Source: an uncultured Anaerococcus sp. (GTDB lineage Bacteria; Bacillota; Clostridia; Tissierellales; Peptoniphilaceae). Taken from it: DNA of 49,001 nt. The translations under genes and the position numbers were made by a program. The notes under the pieces were generated by a model, which searched no databases, had not been told where the DNA came from, and saw only the letters and a list, made by a program, of their open reading frames with translations. Below are positions 35,351-44,788 of the stretch, in pieces (the first letter of the stretch is position 1; every line of letters starts with the position of its first letter). The stretch is taken from assembly GCF_943908415.1 (NCBI RefSeq), contig NZ_CALTSY010000013.1:1-49001 (forward strand), written 5' to 3'.

Positions 35351-35893
35351 CTATTTAAGAGTTGCTAGGACTTCTCTAGCATCATTTATTCCATTTACAA
35401 TAGTTGTAGTTGAGATTGTTGCACCTGATATACCTACGATCTCATTTTCACTTCCGGATTCTGAATATCCTACTTCATCATCCATACTTACTCCAACCAT
35501 TCCTTCTTTAAAGAAGTCTTCTTCCATTTCGGCACCGAAACCAGCAGATTCAGAATGATTTAATGGTGCAAATCCTTTGATTTTATTATCACTATCAATG
35601 GCAATTAAAAATTCAATATCTCCACCATATCCACCAGGTGAGTTGATTTGGAATACATATCCTTCTCCCTCAGCAGATTCAGCCTTGTAAACCTCTTCTA
35701 TACTTTCTGGTTTATCACATTCAACTTCTTCATAAGAATCTGCAGGATATACTACTGAAAGTGATTCTTTTAATTCTCGTGCTTGATTTTCAGCTACTAC
35801 AGGTGCTGTTAGACTGTTAGTGAATGCTAAAGCTAGGCCAACTACTGCTGTAATAGCAAACAATTTTAATCCTAATTTAAGATTCTTATTCAT
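35351..35893 (-). CDS. rnfG: Rnf complex subunit G
   Basis: FMN-carrying subunit of 180 residues: one N-terminal membrane helix, then an extracytoplasmic FMN domain. The covalent-flavin Thr is in SGATISTT. It overlaps rnfD by 8 bases. Confidence 0.96.
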   Translation of the reverse strand: MNKNLKLGLKLFAITAVVGLALAFTNSLTAPVVAENQARELKESLSVVYPADSYEEVECDKPESIEEVYKAESAEGEGYVFQINSPGGYGGDIEFLIAIDSDNKIKGFAPLNHSESAGFGAEMEEDFFKEGMVGVSMDDEVGYSESGSENEIVGISGATISTTTIVNGINDAREVLATLK

Positions 35894-36860
35894 TGTCTTC
35901 TCCTTTTTGCTTGCTATAGTTTACTCCAAATACTTTTGGCATAGTATATTTTTCTATAATAGGTACAACTAAGTTTGCAAGTAAGATTGAGTAGCTTACC
36001 CCTTCTGGGTAACCACCATAACTTCTAATTATTGCAGTTAGTAGGCCTGCTAGAACTGCATATACTATTTGACCTTTTGGTGTAACTGGGCTTGTTGTGT
36101 AATCTGTAAGCATAAAGAATGCACCAAGTAGTAAACCACCAGAAAGTACGTATTGTAATATGTTATCAAATCCTTGGAATAAACCACCTAATAATGTAGC
36201 TGTTAATATGTATACTAAAGGCATCTTAATATTTACAACTTTTCTAACTAAAAGATAAATAAATCCTATTAATAAAGCTAAAGCTGAAACTTCACCTAAA
36301 GATCCAGGGATATTTCCTAAGAACAAATCCATAATAGAATAAGTTTTAGGTTCTGCAAGTGGTGTTGCTGATGAGAGTGCAGAAATAGTGCTAACTGACT
36401 TTAAAGTCGCTACTCTTTCTGGTGGAACAAAAGTTGACATTGTATCAGACCAAGAAGCAAGTAAAAATGCTCTTGCTGCTAAGGCTGGGTTTACAATATT
36501 TTGTCCTAGGCCTCCAAATGCCATCTTTACAACTGCTATTGCAAATACCGCTCCTATTACAAGTTGCCAAACAGGTAAAGTGAAGGGAACATTATAGGCT
36601 AAAAGTATACCAGTTACTACAACTGATAAGTCTTTTATTGTATTTTTTCTTTTTGTAGCTTTGTTAAATACTGTTTCAGTTAGAACACAAGTTAAAACTG
36701 AAGCAAGAATTAAAATTAAAGCTCTATAGCCAAAAAAGTATACAGCTGCAATACCTGCAGGGACTAAGGCTATAATTACATCAAGCATCTCCTTATTTAC
36801 TGTTCTCTTGCTTCTAACATGAGGAGAGGATGTTACTAATAATCTTTGTGTATTTTCCAT
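35886..36860 (-). CDS. rnfD: Rnf complex subunit D
   Basis: Ion-translocating membrane subunit of 324 residues with about nine hydrophobic segments. The covalent FMN site is SSATPLAEPK; also MLTDYTTSPVTPKG near the C-terminal part. Placed directly after rnfC (1-base gap). Confidence 0.97.
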   Translation of the reverse strand: MENTQRLLVTSSPHVRSKRTVNKEMLDVIIALVPAGIAAVYFFGYRALILILASVLTCVLTETVFNKATKRKNTIKDLSVVVTGILLAYNVPFTLPVWQLVIGAVFAIAVVKMAFGGLGQNIVNPALAARAFLLASWSDTMSTFVPPERVATLKSVSTISALSSATPLAEPKTYSIMDLFLGNIPGSLGEVSALALLIGFIYLLVRKVVNIKMPLVYILTATLLGGLFQGFDNILQYVLSGGLLLGAFFMLTDYTTSPVTPKGQIVYAVLAGLLTAIIRSYGGYPEGVSYSILLANLVVPIIEKYTMPKVFGVNYSKQKGEDNE

Positions 36861-36861
36861 A

Positions 36862-38193
36862 TTATCTACCTGCCTGTCTTATTTGTCTCTTACCAAGTCT
36901 AATAGCTTCAACTAAAGGTCTTTTTGATGGACATATGTATGAGCATGATCCACATTCTATACAATCCATAATTCTTGAGTCTTCAGCCTCATCAAATTGC
37001 TCATTTAGGGCAAATTTGTGAATATAAAGTGGCATTAAATTAACTGGACATACCTCCACACATCTTGAACATCTTATACATGGGTTTATGTCTGCTGGTA
37101 TAGCTTCTTCTTTAGTTTGAACTAATATACAGTTTGTGGCTTTTTCTACAGGGTTATTTGCATTAGGTTGTGCAATACCCATCATTGGTCCACCGCTTAT
37201 AATCTTTCCGATCTCACCTTTAGTACCGCCTACTGCGTTGATAGCATATTCAAAAGATGTACCAACTTTTACTAGTACATTCTTAGGTGTATTGATATTA
37301 TGACCTGTTACTGTCATAACTCTTTCTATAAGTGGTTTATCATAATAAATAGCTTCAAAAATAGCGTTTACAGTCGATACATTAGAAACAATTACTCCAA
37401 CATCCATAGGTAGCGCACCTGATGGAACTTTTCTATCAAGGCTTGCATCAATTAATCTCTTCTCATCACCTTGTGGATACTTAGTTTTAAGTTTAACTGC
37501 TTTAAGCTTTGGACTATTGGTAGCGTTTTTCTTATGCTCAGCTATATAAGAGCTTATTTTCTCAAAAGCTTCTGGTTTATTATCTTCAATTGCAATAATT
37601 CCTTGGCTTGCACCACTAGCTACTACAAGTAATTCTAAACCTTTAACAATATTTTCAGCCTTATTTTTCATTAAAAAGTCATCACAAGTTACATATGGTT
37701 CACATTCTGCACCATCTATTAAAACTGTGTCGACTGGCTTGCTAGGCGAATATTTAATATGTGTAGGGAAGGCTGCTCCACCCATACCTACTATGCCTGC
37801 TTCTTTAATCTTTTCTACTATCTCTTCTTTATGTAAGTTAACATTTTCATTTAATATGTACTCTTTACTTTGATCATAGCCTTCGGTATCTATAACCACT
37901 GCTTGGGAATTTTTACCTGACGCTGTTTGAATATCAACTATATCCTTTACTACTCCTGCTACTGAAGAGTGGATATTTGCTGAAAAATTACCTACAGCTT
38001 GACCGATCAAATCACCAATGTTGACTTCATCTTTCTTTTTTACAAGACATTTGCTTGGTGCACCTATATGTTGGGTAAGTGGAATGATGACTTCACTTGG
38101 AGTATCTAAAACTAGTAAGTCACTATTTTCAGATAGCTCTTTAAACTCATCTATATGGACACCCTTTTTAAATGTCATAACATCTGCTGCCAT
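36862..38193 (-). CDS. rnfC: Rnf complex subunit C
   Basis: Subunit that exchanges electrons with NAD. It has 443 residues: a glycine-rich nucleotide/FMN region (GMGGAAFPTHIKY), a SLBB-like region, and two C-terminal 4Fe-4S motifs (CIRCSRCVEVCP and CIECGSCSYICP). The frame is open to ATG 38199, but AAGGAG abuts that codon; 6-base spacing favours ATG 38193 (MAADVMTF). First gene of the rnfCDGEAB operon, which couples ferredoxin oxidation to an ion gradient. Confidence 0.96.
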   Translation of the reverse strand: MAADVMTFKKGVHIDEFKELSENSDLLVLDTPSEVIIPLTQHIGAPSKCLVKKKDEVNIGDLIGQAVGNFSANIHSSVAGVVKDIVDIQTASGKNSQAVVIDTEGYDQSKEYILNENVNLHKEEIVEKIKEAGIVGMGGAAFPTHIKYSPSKPVDTVLIDGAECEPYVTCDDFLMKNKAENIVKGLELLVVASGASQGIIAIEDNKPEAFEKISSYIAEHKKNATNSPKLKAVKLKTKYPQGDEKRLIDASLDRKVPSGALPMDVGVIVSNVSTVNAIFEAIYYDKPLIERVMTVTGHNINTPKNVLVKVGTSFEYAINAVGGTKGEIGKIISGGPMMGIAQPNANNPVEKATNCILVQTKEEAIPADINPCIRCSRCVEVCPVNLMPLYIHKFALNEQFDEAEDSRIMDCIECGSCSYICPSKRPLVEAIRLGKRQIRQAGR

Positions 38194-38224
38194 ATACATC
38201 TCCTTAATAATTATTCTATGTTAT

Positions 38225-38253
38225 ATTATAAATGAATTTCAAACATTCATCAA
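38225..38253 (-). promoter_or_regulatory. likely rnf promoter
   Basis: Minus strand TTGATG (38248-38253) and TATAAT (38225-38230), spaced 17 bases, placing the transcription start about 20 bases before rnfC. The -35 lies in one arm of a 10-bp inverted repeat (38245-38288). Confidence 0.6.
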
Positions 38254-38288
38254 CTCAAAGCACATTAAATAGTATTTGGTTGATGAAT
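38245..38288. repeat. inverted repeat over the rnf -35 region
   Basis: ATTCATCAAC (38245-38254) and GTTGATGAAT (38279-38288) form perfect 10-bp arms with 24 bases between, overlapping the last codons of the transglycosylase gene and the -35 box of rnf. It could be an operator or a terminator stem for the upstream gene (no T run follows). Confidence 0.6.
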
Positions 38289-38911
38289 ATCATGAAATTA
38301 TTATAGCTTAATTGCCCTAAATCAGATACTTGTGAATCATCTGGAAGGCCTTGCTTATAAAAGGTTTTATAAACATCATAATTCGCTTCTACTTTTGTTA
38401 CATATTGTCTGGTTTCATCAAATGGAATTTTTGAGATATCTGGGTTTTCTTTATCAATCAAACCTTGCTTTATCCATTTATCTACATTGCCAACTCCCCC
38501 ATTATAGGCTGCAAGGGCTAGTGTTCTATTGTTATAATAATTATATAAATAATCATAATAGCCGATACCTAAGTTTAAGTTGTAGTCAATGTCATTAAGT
38601 TTTTCAGGATAATAATCTATTCCTACAACCTCTGCAGAATGTTTTGCTGTCTGATCTAATAATTGCATTAAACCATGAGCACCTTTTTGACTTTCCGCAT
38701 CATTGTCAAAGTCAGATTCTACTTTTACAATTGAGGCAGTAAGTAAAGGATCTACATCATATTTTTCTGAGTACTCAGTAATCTCATCCTGATAATTTAT
38801 CTGAGTTCTTGAAGTTTGGTAGGCGATTATTCCATAAGCTCCTAATATCAAAGTTATAATAGCAAGTATTATAAAACCAAGTATTTTCCCAATAGTTTTT
38901 AAAACTTTCAT
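38255..38911 (-). CDS. membrane-anchored lytic transglycosylase (SLT family)
   Basis: Cleaves peptidoglycan glycan strands outside the membrane. It has 218 residues: an N-terminal membrane helix (about 8-29), then an SLT domain with catalytic Glu in IVKVESDF, GAHGLMQLLD, and ALAAYNGGVGNV. Its stop lies next to the rnf promoter. The last 20 residues (rich in Asn, Phe, Ile) are unusual for the family, so a shifted or altered end is possible. It overlaps coaE by 4 bases. Confidence 0.93.
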   Translation of the reverse strand: MKVLKTIGKILGFIILAIITLILGAYGIIAYQTSRTQINYQDEITEYSEKYDVDPLLTASIVKVESDFDNDAESQKGAHGLMQLLDQTAKHSAEVVGIDYYPEKLNDIDYNLNLGIGYYDYLYNYYNNRTLALAAYNGGVGNVDKWIKQGLIDKENPDISKIPFDETRQYVTKVEANYDVYKTFYKQGLPDDSQVSDLGQLSYNNFMIFINQILFNVL

Positions 38912-39501
38912 AATAAATTTTTATCCTCTAAAACGTCTTTAAGCTGCTCCATAAGTCTGCTAATTGATGTACTATTATCAAATATTACATCGCTTTCTTT
39001 TTTCATTCTCAGTAAGTCTTCTTGAGTCTCTATCTTTGCCTTTGCATATTCTAGATCAATACTGTCTCTTTTTACCAGTCTTTGCAGCTGTGTATCATAA
39101 TCAGCTACTACTAGCCATACTTCATCAGCTTCAAAATTTTCCTCCATTTGAAAATATAGGGGTATTTCGATAAAGATGACTTTTTGATCTGATTTTTCTA
39201 TTATAGAATTTATCTCATTTAAGACATTTTTATGGGTTAACTTGTTAAGTATTTTTAGTTTTTCCTTATCTTGAAATATTAGCCTAGCTAACTTCTTCTT
39301 ATCTAGTTGATCATCTCTAAAAACTTGATCAAATTGCCCTGAAGATTTGATAGCTTCATAGTTCTTATTACCTTTTTCTAGAAGTTGTCTATTAATTTCA
39401 TCTGATGATAAAACTTTATAACCTAAGTTTTCCAAAAGTTCTGATAAGGTTGACTTACCTGATGCTATAGTCCCAGTAATTACTATTTTACTTGGATTCA
39501 T
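38908..39501 (-). CDS. coaE: dephospho-CoA kinase
   Basis: Last step of coenzyme A synthesis. It has 197 residues with P-loop GTIASGKSTLS, the acceptor-binding SSDEINRQLL and IEIPLYFQ, and a lid with QRLVKRD. It overlaps polA by 14 bases; polA-coaE pairing is common in Firmicutes. Confidence 0.95.
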   Translation of the reverse strand: MNPSKIVITGTIASGKSTLSELLENLGYKVLSSDEINRQLLEKGNKNYEAIKSSGQFDQVFRDDQLDKKKLARLIFQDKEKLKILNKLTHKNVLNEINSIIEKSDQKVIFIEIPLYFQMEENFEADEVWLVVADYDTQLQRLVKRDSIDLEYAKAKIETQEDLLRMKKESDVIFDNSTSISRLMEQLKDVLEDKNLL

Positions 39502-42130
39502 ACATACTCTCTCCTGTATCTATCTCTATAAGTAATGGAACCGAAAGATTTGCGGCTGATTCCATAGATTCTTTTAAAATATCCATAGCCTTATCCTTAT
39601 CTTCATGTGAGGCTTCTAAAATAATCTCATCATGTATTTGAAGAATTATTCTAGCATCTAGACCGGCTTTTTCTAGATTTTCATCTACCTTTATCATAGC
39701 TATTTTTATTATATCAGCAGCTGTTCCTTGGATAGGAGTATTAAGTGCAACTCTTTCTCCAAAACTTCTTACGTTAAAGTTTTTGGATGTGATTTCTGGT
39801 ATATATCTACGTCTATTAAACAATGTTTCTGTATAGCCTTGCTCTTTTGCAAGTTTTATAATCTTATCCATATATTCTTTAATTTTTGGATAGCCTTCAA
39901 AGAAATTTTCTATATAGTCTTTAGCAAGTGGCCTTGGGATGTTCAAATTTTGTGATAGACCATAGTCGCTTATACCATATATAATACCAAAGTTTACAGC
40001 CTTAGCATTGTATCTTTGGACCTTACTTACTTCATCTAGTGGTGTATCAAATACCTTAGATGCAGTTTTGGTATGGATATCGACATTATTTATAAAGGCA
40101 TCTATCATATTTTCATCTTCCGAAAGAGAAGCCAAAATTCTAAGCTCTATCTGTGAATAGTCAGCATCTATTAAAATCTTTCCAGGGCTTGGCTTGAAGG
40201 CTTTTCTAATCTTCCTACCTTCTTCAGTTCTTATAGGTATATTTTGTAGGTTAGGCTCGGTTGATGAAAGTCTACCAGTAGATGCAATGTTTTGTCTAAA
40301 AGTAGATCTAATCCTTCCATCATCATCGATTGAATTTTCAAGTCCTTCAATATAGGTAGACCTTAATTTATACATCTCCCTATATTGCTCAATTTTAGGT
40401 ATTATCTGATGTTCATCCCTAAGTTTTTCTAAAACTTTGGCATCTGTAGAAAATCCAGTTTTAGTCTTTTTTATCACTGGTAAGTCCAAGTCTTTAAATA
40501 ATACTTCTCCCAATTGTTTTGGAGAGTTGATATTAAATTCACTACCAGCAAGCTCATAAATCTCAGTTGTTAGGCTTTCTAAGACCTCATCAATTTCTGC
40601 CTTTAGACCTTCTAATACATCTTTATCGGTTACAAATCCTGCTATCTCCATCTTTGCCAAAACTTTAGATAGCTTGATCTCTATATCCTTATACAGGTCA
40701 TACATATTATAAGAAGTTAGTTCATCAATTAATTTTTCCTTAGCATTCTCTATAGTATATAGGTATGAGGCCATATAAGAATTTAGCTCATCTTGATTTA
40801 TATCAGCATATTTTTTTGTCTTTGCTCCCTTACCTATTAGATCTACTTCGCTTATTATCTCATAGTCTGAGTAGACCTGGCTTAAGGTTTTTATATCATA
40901 GGATGACCTTGATGGGTCTATTAAGTAATGCATGAGCATAAGGTCATCATAATCTAAAGCTATATCAATCCCTATCTTACTTAATAAAACTACATCCTCT
41001 TTTATATCAAATGAATTTTTTATAATATCTGGATTTTCAAATACTTCCTTAAATGAATTAATGAAATCTTGGTCAGGGTTTATTATAAATGTATCAGTAT
41101 CAGGAGTCTTTATAGCTAACTTATAAATGTTAGAGTGGATATAATTATCTCCATCAAAGAATGACTTAAAGCTTAGCTCCTTATTTTTATTAATACTATC
41201 TAAAATATCTTTATAATCAACAGATTCACTATAGGCAAACTCTCTTTCTTCTTTATCAGCTTCAGTTTCCCCTTCAATTTTTTCTAAGAATTTATTAAAA
41301 TTATATTTAGAAAACTTTTCTTTAAGAGAAGGATAGTCTGGCTCTGTAAGAGTCAATTCATCAAGTTCTATATCTACTGGAGCTGTATCAACAATTGTAC
41401 CAATTTTTTTGCTCATATAAGCTATTGCTTCACTATCTATGAGTGTTTGCTTGGTCTTTTTTCCAGAAACCTCATCGATATTTTCATATAGTCCTTCTAT
41501 GGACCCATATTTTTGTATAAAGTCTCTTGCTTTCTTAGGTCCAATTCCATCTACTCCAGGAATATTATCAGACTTATCTCCCTCAAGTCCTTTAACATCT
41601 ATGAGTTGCTTTGGGCTTAGTCCGTATTCTTCATTAATAGTGTCTACTGTGTATTCCACCATATCTGAAATACCTTTTTTAGTAAGGTAGACAGTTATAT
41701 GATCATCAACTAACTGTAAGTAATCACGATCTCCTGTTATTATAACAACTTCATAGCCATCCTCTTGGCCCATCTTGGCATAAGTTCCTAATATATCATC
41801 AGCCTCGAATCCATCTAGGTCAGTATAGGGAACTTTCATAGAATCAAGTATATCCTTTAAGATTCCAAATTGATAGCCAAGTTCTGAGGGCATCTTATCA
41901 CGAGTTGCCTTATAATCCTTAAACTCCTCATGACGAAAAGTTTTAGATGACCTATCAAAGGCAACTAAGGCAGCATCTGGCTTATATCTATCAAAGGCAT
42001 TTTGATACATGGTCAAAAAACCATAAACCCCATTAGTCATAACCCCATCATTATTGGTTAGATTAGGTAGGGCAAAAAATGCTCTAAATATTAAACTGGA
42101 ACCATCTATTAACATAAGTGTTTTACTCAT
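39488..42130 (-). CDS. polA: DNA polymerase I
   Basis: Repair and Okazaki-processing polymerase of 880 residues. The 5'-3' exonuclease domain (about 1-290) has FEADDILGT and DKSDNIPGVDGIGPKKA. The middle domain (about 300-480) lacks a visible proofreading DxE/DEDD set, as in Bacillus Pol I. The polymerase domain has DADYSQIELRILA (motif A), KAVNFGIIYGISDYGLS (motif B) and QIHDEIILE (motif C). A candidate TATACT lies upstream in the 56 bases before the tRNA terminator. Confidence 0.97.
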   Translation of the reverse strand: MSKTLMLIDGSSLIFRAFFALPNLTNNDGVMTNGVYGFLTMYQNAFDRYKPDAALVAFDRSSKTFRHEEFKDYKATRDKMPSELGYQFGILKDILDSMKVPYTDLDGFEADDILGTYAKMGQEDGYEVVIITGDRDYLQLVDDHITVYLTKKGISDMVEYTVDTINEEYGLSPKQLIDVKGLEGDKSDNIPGVDGIGPKKARDFIQKYGSIEGLYENIDEVSGKKTKQTLIDSEAIAYMSKKIGTIVDTAPVDIELDELTLTEPDYPSLKEKFSKYNFNKFLEKIEGETEADKEEREFAYSESVDYKDILDSINKNKELSFKSFFDGDNYIHSNIYKLAIKTPDTDTFIINPDQDFINSFKEVFENPDIIKNSFDIKEDVVLLSKIGIDIALDYDDLMLMHYLIDPSRSSYDIKTLSQVYSDYEIISEVDLIGKGAKTKKYADINQDELNSYMASYLYTIENAKEKLIDELTSYNMYDLYKDIEIKLSKVLAKMEIAGFVTDKDVLEGLKAEIDEVLESLTTEIYELAGSEFNINSPKQLGEVLFKDLDLPVIKKTKTGFSTDAKVLEKLRDEHQIIPKIEQYREMYKLRSTYIEGLENSIDDDGRIRSTFRQNIASTGRLSSTEPNLQNIPIRTEEGRKIRKAFKPSPGKILIDADYSQIELRILASLSEDENMIDAFINNVDIHTKTASKVFDTPLDEVSKVQRYNAKAVNFGIIYGISDYGLSQNLNIPRPLAKDYIENFFEGYPKIKEYMDKIIKLAKEQGYTETLFNRRRYIPEITSKNFNVRSFGERVALNTPIQGTAADIIKIAMIKVDENLEKAGLDARIILQIHDEIILEASHEDKDKAMDILKESMESAANLSVPLLIEIDTGESMYESK

Positions 42131-42186
42131 CTATAACTCCTTACCTTATAGTATAACTTATCTAATAACCTTTTAAAAGCACTTAC

Positions 42187-42220
42187 AAAAAAACCCCACA
42201 ATCTCTTAGATTATGAGGTT
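42187..42220 (-). terminator. terminator after tRNA-Leu(CAA)
   Basis: Minus strand 13-bp stem (AACCTCATAATCT / AGATTGTGGGGTT with three G-T pairs) and a run of seven T. It separates the capA-PAP2-tRNA unit from polA. Confidence 0.85.
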
Positions 42221-42293
42221 CGAATTATTTCTCTAGTATTGGAACTATTTTTTAACCTACTGGCCTAAAATTTTAGCCAAAGAGGCTTCTTTT

Positions 42294-42380
42294 TGGTGCC
42301 GGTGGTGGGACTCGAACCCACACGCCCAGATGGACAACAGAGTTTGAGTCTGTCTCGTCTGCCAATTCCAACACACCGGC
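42294..42380 (-). tRNA. tRNA-Leu (anticodon CAA)
   Basis: Minus-strand class II cloverleaf: acceptor GCCGGTG/CACCGGC, encoded CCA, long variable arm, anticodon stem ACAGA/TCTGT with loop CTCAAAC, anticodon CAA for UUG. It begins 30 bases after the PAP2 stop and is probably cotranscribed with it. Confidence 0.95.
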
Positions 42381-42410
42381 CTGATAGTTACCTAATAATT
42401 ATAACACATA

Positions 42411-42974
42411 TTACTGGCTTTGCAACTTAAATAAAGTAAAAATAAATTTAAATTTACCTAGATAATATGATTTTATAATAAGGTAGGATATCAAATATCC
42501 AATTATAGCTCCGCTTATAACATCAGTTGGAAAGTGCACAAATAGGTATAATCGACTAAATGCTATAAGGATTGCCAAAACTCCAGTAAATATCTTTATA
42601 GCTTTGCCCTTGCCCATATAAGCTACTATGGTAGCAAAGCTAAAGGCATAGGAACTATGTCCAGATGGAAAGGATCCATCGCTCAACTTTTGTATAAGTA
42701 GATTAAAATCATCTATATAATTATATGGTCTCACTCTTCCTACAATGTTTTTTAATAATAGATTTACTATAAGTAGGTTTAGAATAAAAGCTATAAGCAT
42801 TATCTTGCCCATATTTTTATATTCTTTTGTCGATAAACATAGTAAAGTAAATGCTATCCAAAATATTGAAGCATCCCCTAGGCTCGTAATAGCTATAAAA
42901 AATGAATCCAAGATAGGATTTCTAATAGTTTGTATAGCATTTAATAGATTAAGTTCAAATATAGTCCAAGTCAT
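42411..42974 (-). CDS. PAP2-family membrane phosphatase
   Basis: Lipid phosphatase-like membrane protein of 187 residues with six hydrophobic segments and all three PAP2 motifs: KNIVGRVRPY, PSGHS and SRLYLFVHFPTD. Likely substrates are undecaprenyl pyrophosphate or phosphatidic acid-type lipids; the sequence alone does not decide. Its ATG overlaps the CapA stop (TAATG). Confidence 0.9.
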   Translation of the reverse strand: MTWTIFELNLLNAIQTIRNPILDSFFIAITSLGDASIFWIAFTLLCLSTKEYKNMGKIMLIAFILNLLIVNLLLKNIVGRVRPYNYIDDFNLLIQKLSDGSFPSGHSSYAFSFATIVAYMGKGKAIKIFTGVLAILIAFSRLYLFVHFPTDVISGAIIGYLISYLIIKSYYLGKFKFIFTLFKLQSQ

Positions 42975-44254
42975 TATTCTTCATTCTCCATTGCTCTTAT
43001 GGTTTGATTTGTTGATTCATAGGCCTGCTTTATCCTATTTCTTTGGTTTTCATCAACCTCATCATAATACTTACCAGCTTCTAAAAAGTCTTTACAGAGG
43101 TAGGTTCTAACACTTCTTCCATATTCGTTATAAGTCATCCCAGACCATAGAGGATATGCTTGTATTTCATCAATACTGGTTGACCCATCTGATAGATTCT
43201 TTGATAGCTTAAACTCATATGCTACTGATTGTTCTGTTTTGATATTATTTACAGTTTCAAGATTTTGTATGCTAATAAAATTACCACAGGCATAGGCTAT
43301 AAATCCCTTGTTGCCATTATCAGATGTATAAATTTCATAAGGCTCTACAACATGAGGATGATTACCTATAACTAGATCTGCTCCCCAATCAATCATCTTA
43401 TGCCCTAAATCAATTTGGCTTTGGTCTGCATCAGACCTTAATTCTATGCCCCAATGCGGATATACTACTACAAAGTCTGCACCCTTAGACTTGGCATCCT
43501 TAATATCCTTTTCTACCTCATCTTCATTAAGATAGTTAACCTCATCTACTTGATCACGCACTACAAATAGATCTTCTATACCATTGCAGCCATAAGTATA
43601 TGATAAAAAAGCTACGCTAATGTCTCCTACTTTTTTAATTATATACTTTTCTTTACCATTTTTACTAGTTCCTACATGGTCTAAACCAGCATTTTCTATA
43701 GCATCGATAGTGGTCCTTATACCCTCTACTTCAGTATCTAAAGAGTGATTGTTAGCGGTGGTAACTATATCAAATCCAGCCTCAGCTATAGCTTCTAAGT
43801 ATTCTTTAGGTGCATTAAATCTAGGGTGACCTGCATATTCCTTATTGGGATTAGTTGTAGTCTCATAGTTGGCTATAGATATGTCAGCATCACTTATAAA
43901 GTCACTTATATACATAAACGAATCAGAAAAATCATAAGTCCCTCCACCTTTATTGTAGGCATAATCAATTTGACCATAGTTTGCCATTAAGTCTCCTGCA
44001 ACCTTTAAACTTATGCTTTCTGTATTTTCTTTATCAGCTGTATCTTTCTTCGAATTTTTCTCATTAGTAGATGTTTTATTAGAAGTATTAGTTCTCTTTT
44101 TATCCTTATCTAAGCTTCTGTCATTCATATAATTTTCAAGTAGATCTGCTGTTCTTATAGATTTCTTATTTTTTTCTTGCTGATCATTGCTTTGACAAGA
44201 AGTAAATATAATAATAGAAAATAATAACAATAATATCTTTTTAAAATTTTTCAT
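42974..44254 (-). CDS. CapA/PgsA-like lipoprotein of the metallophosphatase superfamily
   Basis: A 426-residue exported protein. Lipobox IIFTSC marks a lipid-anchored N-terminus, followed by a charged, Asn/Lys/Ser-rich linker to about residue 75. The PGA_cap domain carries VAGDLMANYGQID, IANYETT, TTANNHSLD and IGNHPHVVEP, with the metal-binding Asp, Asn and His. Related proteins act in poly-gamma-glutamate export or related surface polymer work; no capBC genes are next to it, so that role is uncertain. Confidence 0.9.
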   Translation of the reverse strand: MKNFKKILLLLFSIIIFTSCQSNDQQEKNKKSIRTADLLENYMNDRSLDKDKKRTNTSNKTSTNEKNSKKDTADKENTESISLKVAGDLMANYGQIDYAYNKGGGTYDFSDSFMYISDFISDADISIANYETTTNPNKEYAGHPRFNAPKEYLEAIAEAGFDIVTTANNHSLDTEVEGIRTTIDAIENAGLDHVGTSKNGKEKYIIKKVGDISVAFLSYTYGCNGIEDLFVVRDQVDEVNYLNEDEVEKDIKDAKSKGADFVVVYPHWGIELRSDADQSQIDLGHKMIDWGADLVIGNHPHVVEPYEIYTSDNGNKGFIAYACGNFISIQNLETVNNIKTEQSVAYEFKLSKNLSDGSTSIDEIQAYPLWSGMTYNEYGRSVRTYLCKDFLEAGKYYDEVDENQRNRIKQAYESTNQTIRAMENEE

Positions 44255-44361
44255 TACACTCTCCCTATAGCTTCTATTATATATTCTAACCTAAATTACA
44301 TAAAAAATACAAAAACTTATACAAGTTCATGGGTATAGATAAGATATAAAAGGAGATTTAG

Positions 44362-44784
44362 ATGACATTTAATGAATACTTAGAACCAGAATTCCACATA
44401 ATGACTAGTGATCTTTTAGAAATGAGGATTCCTTATAAGGATAGCTATATAAATGAGCTAGGAAGCCTACATGGAGCTATTGTCATGGCTATTGGTGATG
44501 TAGCTACGGGGCTTTTGGCCATAGATAAAAAATACCTAGCACCAACACAAAGCTCTTATACCAACTTTCTAAAGCCTATAATTGATACCGAATATATTTA
44601 CGCTAGAGCAGAAGTTATCAAAAGAGGCAAAAGAACTGTGACTATTGATTGTAAGATTTGGTCAGATGATACTGATCTTGCGGCAGTCAATAGGACAGAA
44701 TGTTCAGTAGTTAGCGATCATCTTGACTTAAGCAAGTCAAAGCTACTCACCAAAATGAGAAAAGGCGATTATAAAAAGTACTAA
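44362..44784 (+). CDS. PaaI-type hotdog thioesterase
   Basis: A 140-residue hotdog-fold protein: GSLHGAIVMAIGDVATG matches the HGG-type acyl-CoA thioesterase motif, and PTQSSYTNFLKP and KRTVTIDCKIW are the second-half strands. Substrate unknown. It has a good ribosome site (AAAGGAG) and is divergent from the CapA-like gene. The inverted-repeat element begins 4 bases after its stop. Confidence 0.88.
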   Translation: MTFNEYLEPEFHIMTSDLLEMRIPYKDSYINELGSLHGAIVMAIGDVATGLLAIDKKYLAPTQSSYTNFLKPIIDTEYIYARAEVIKRGKRTVTIDCKIWSDDTDLAAVNRTECSVVSDHLDLSKSKLLTKMRKGDYKKY

Positions 44785-44788
44785 AAAA

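Noticed and set aside
36862..38199. rnfC starting at ATG 38199
   Set aside because: AAGGAG touches this ATG with no spacing; the next ATG six bases on is correctly placed.
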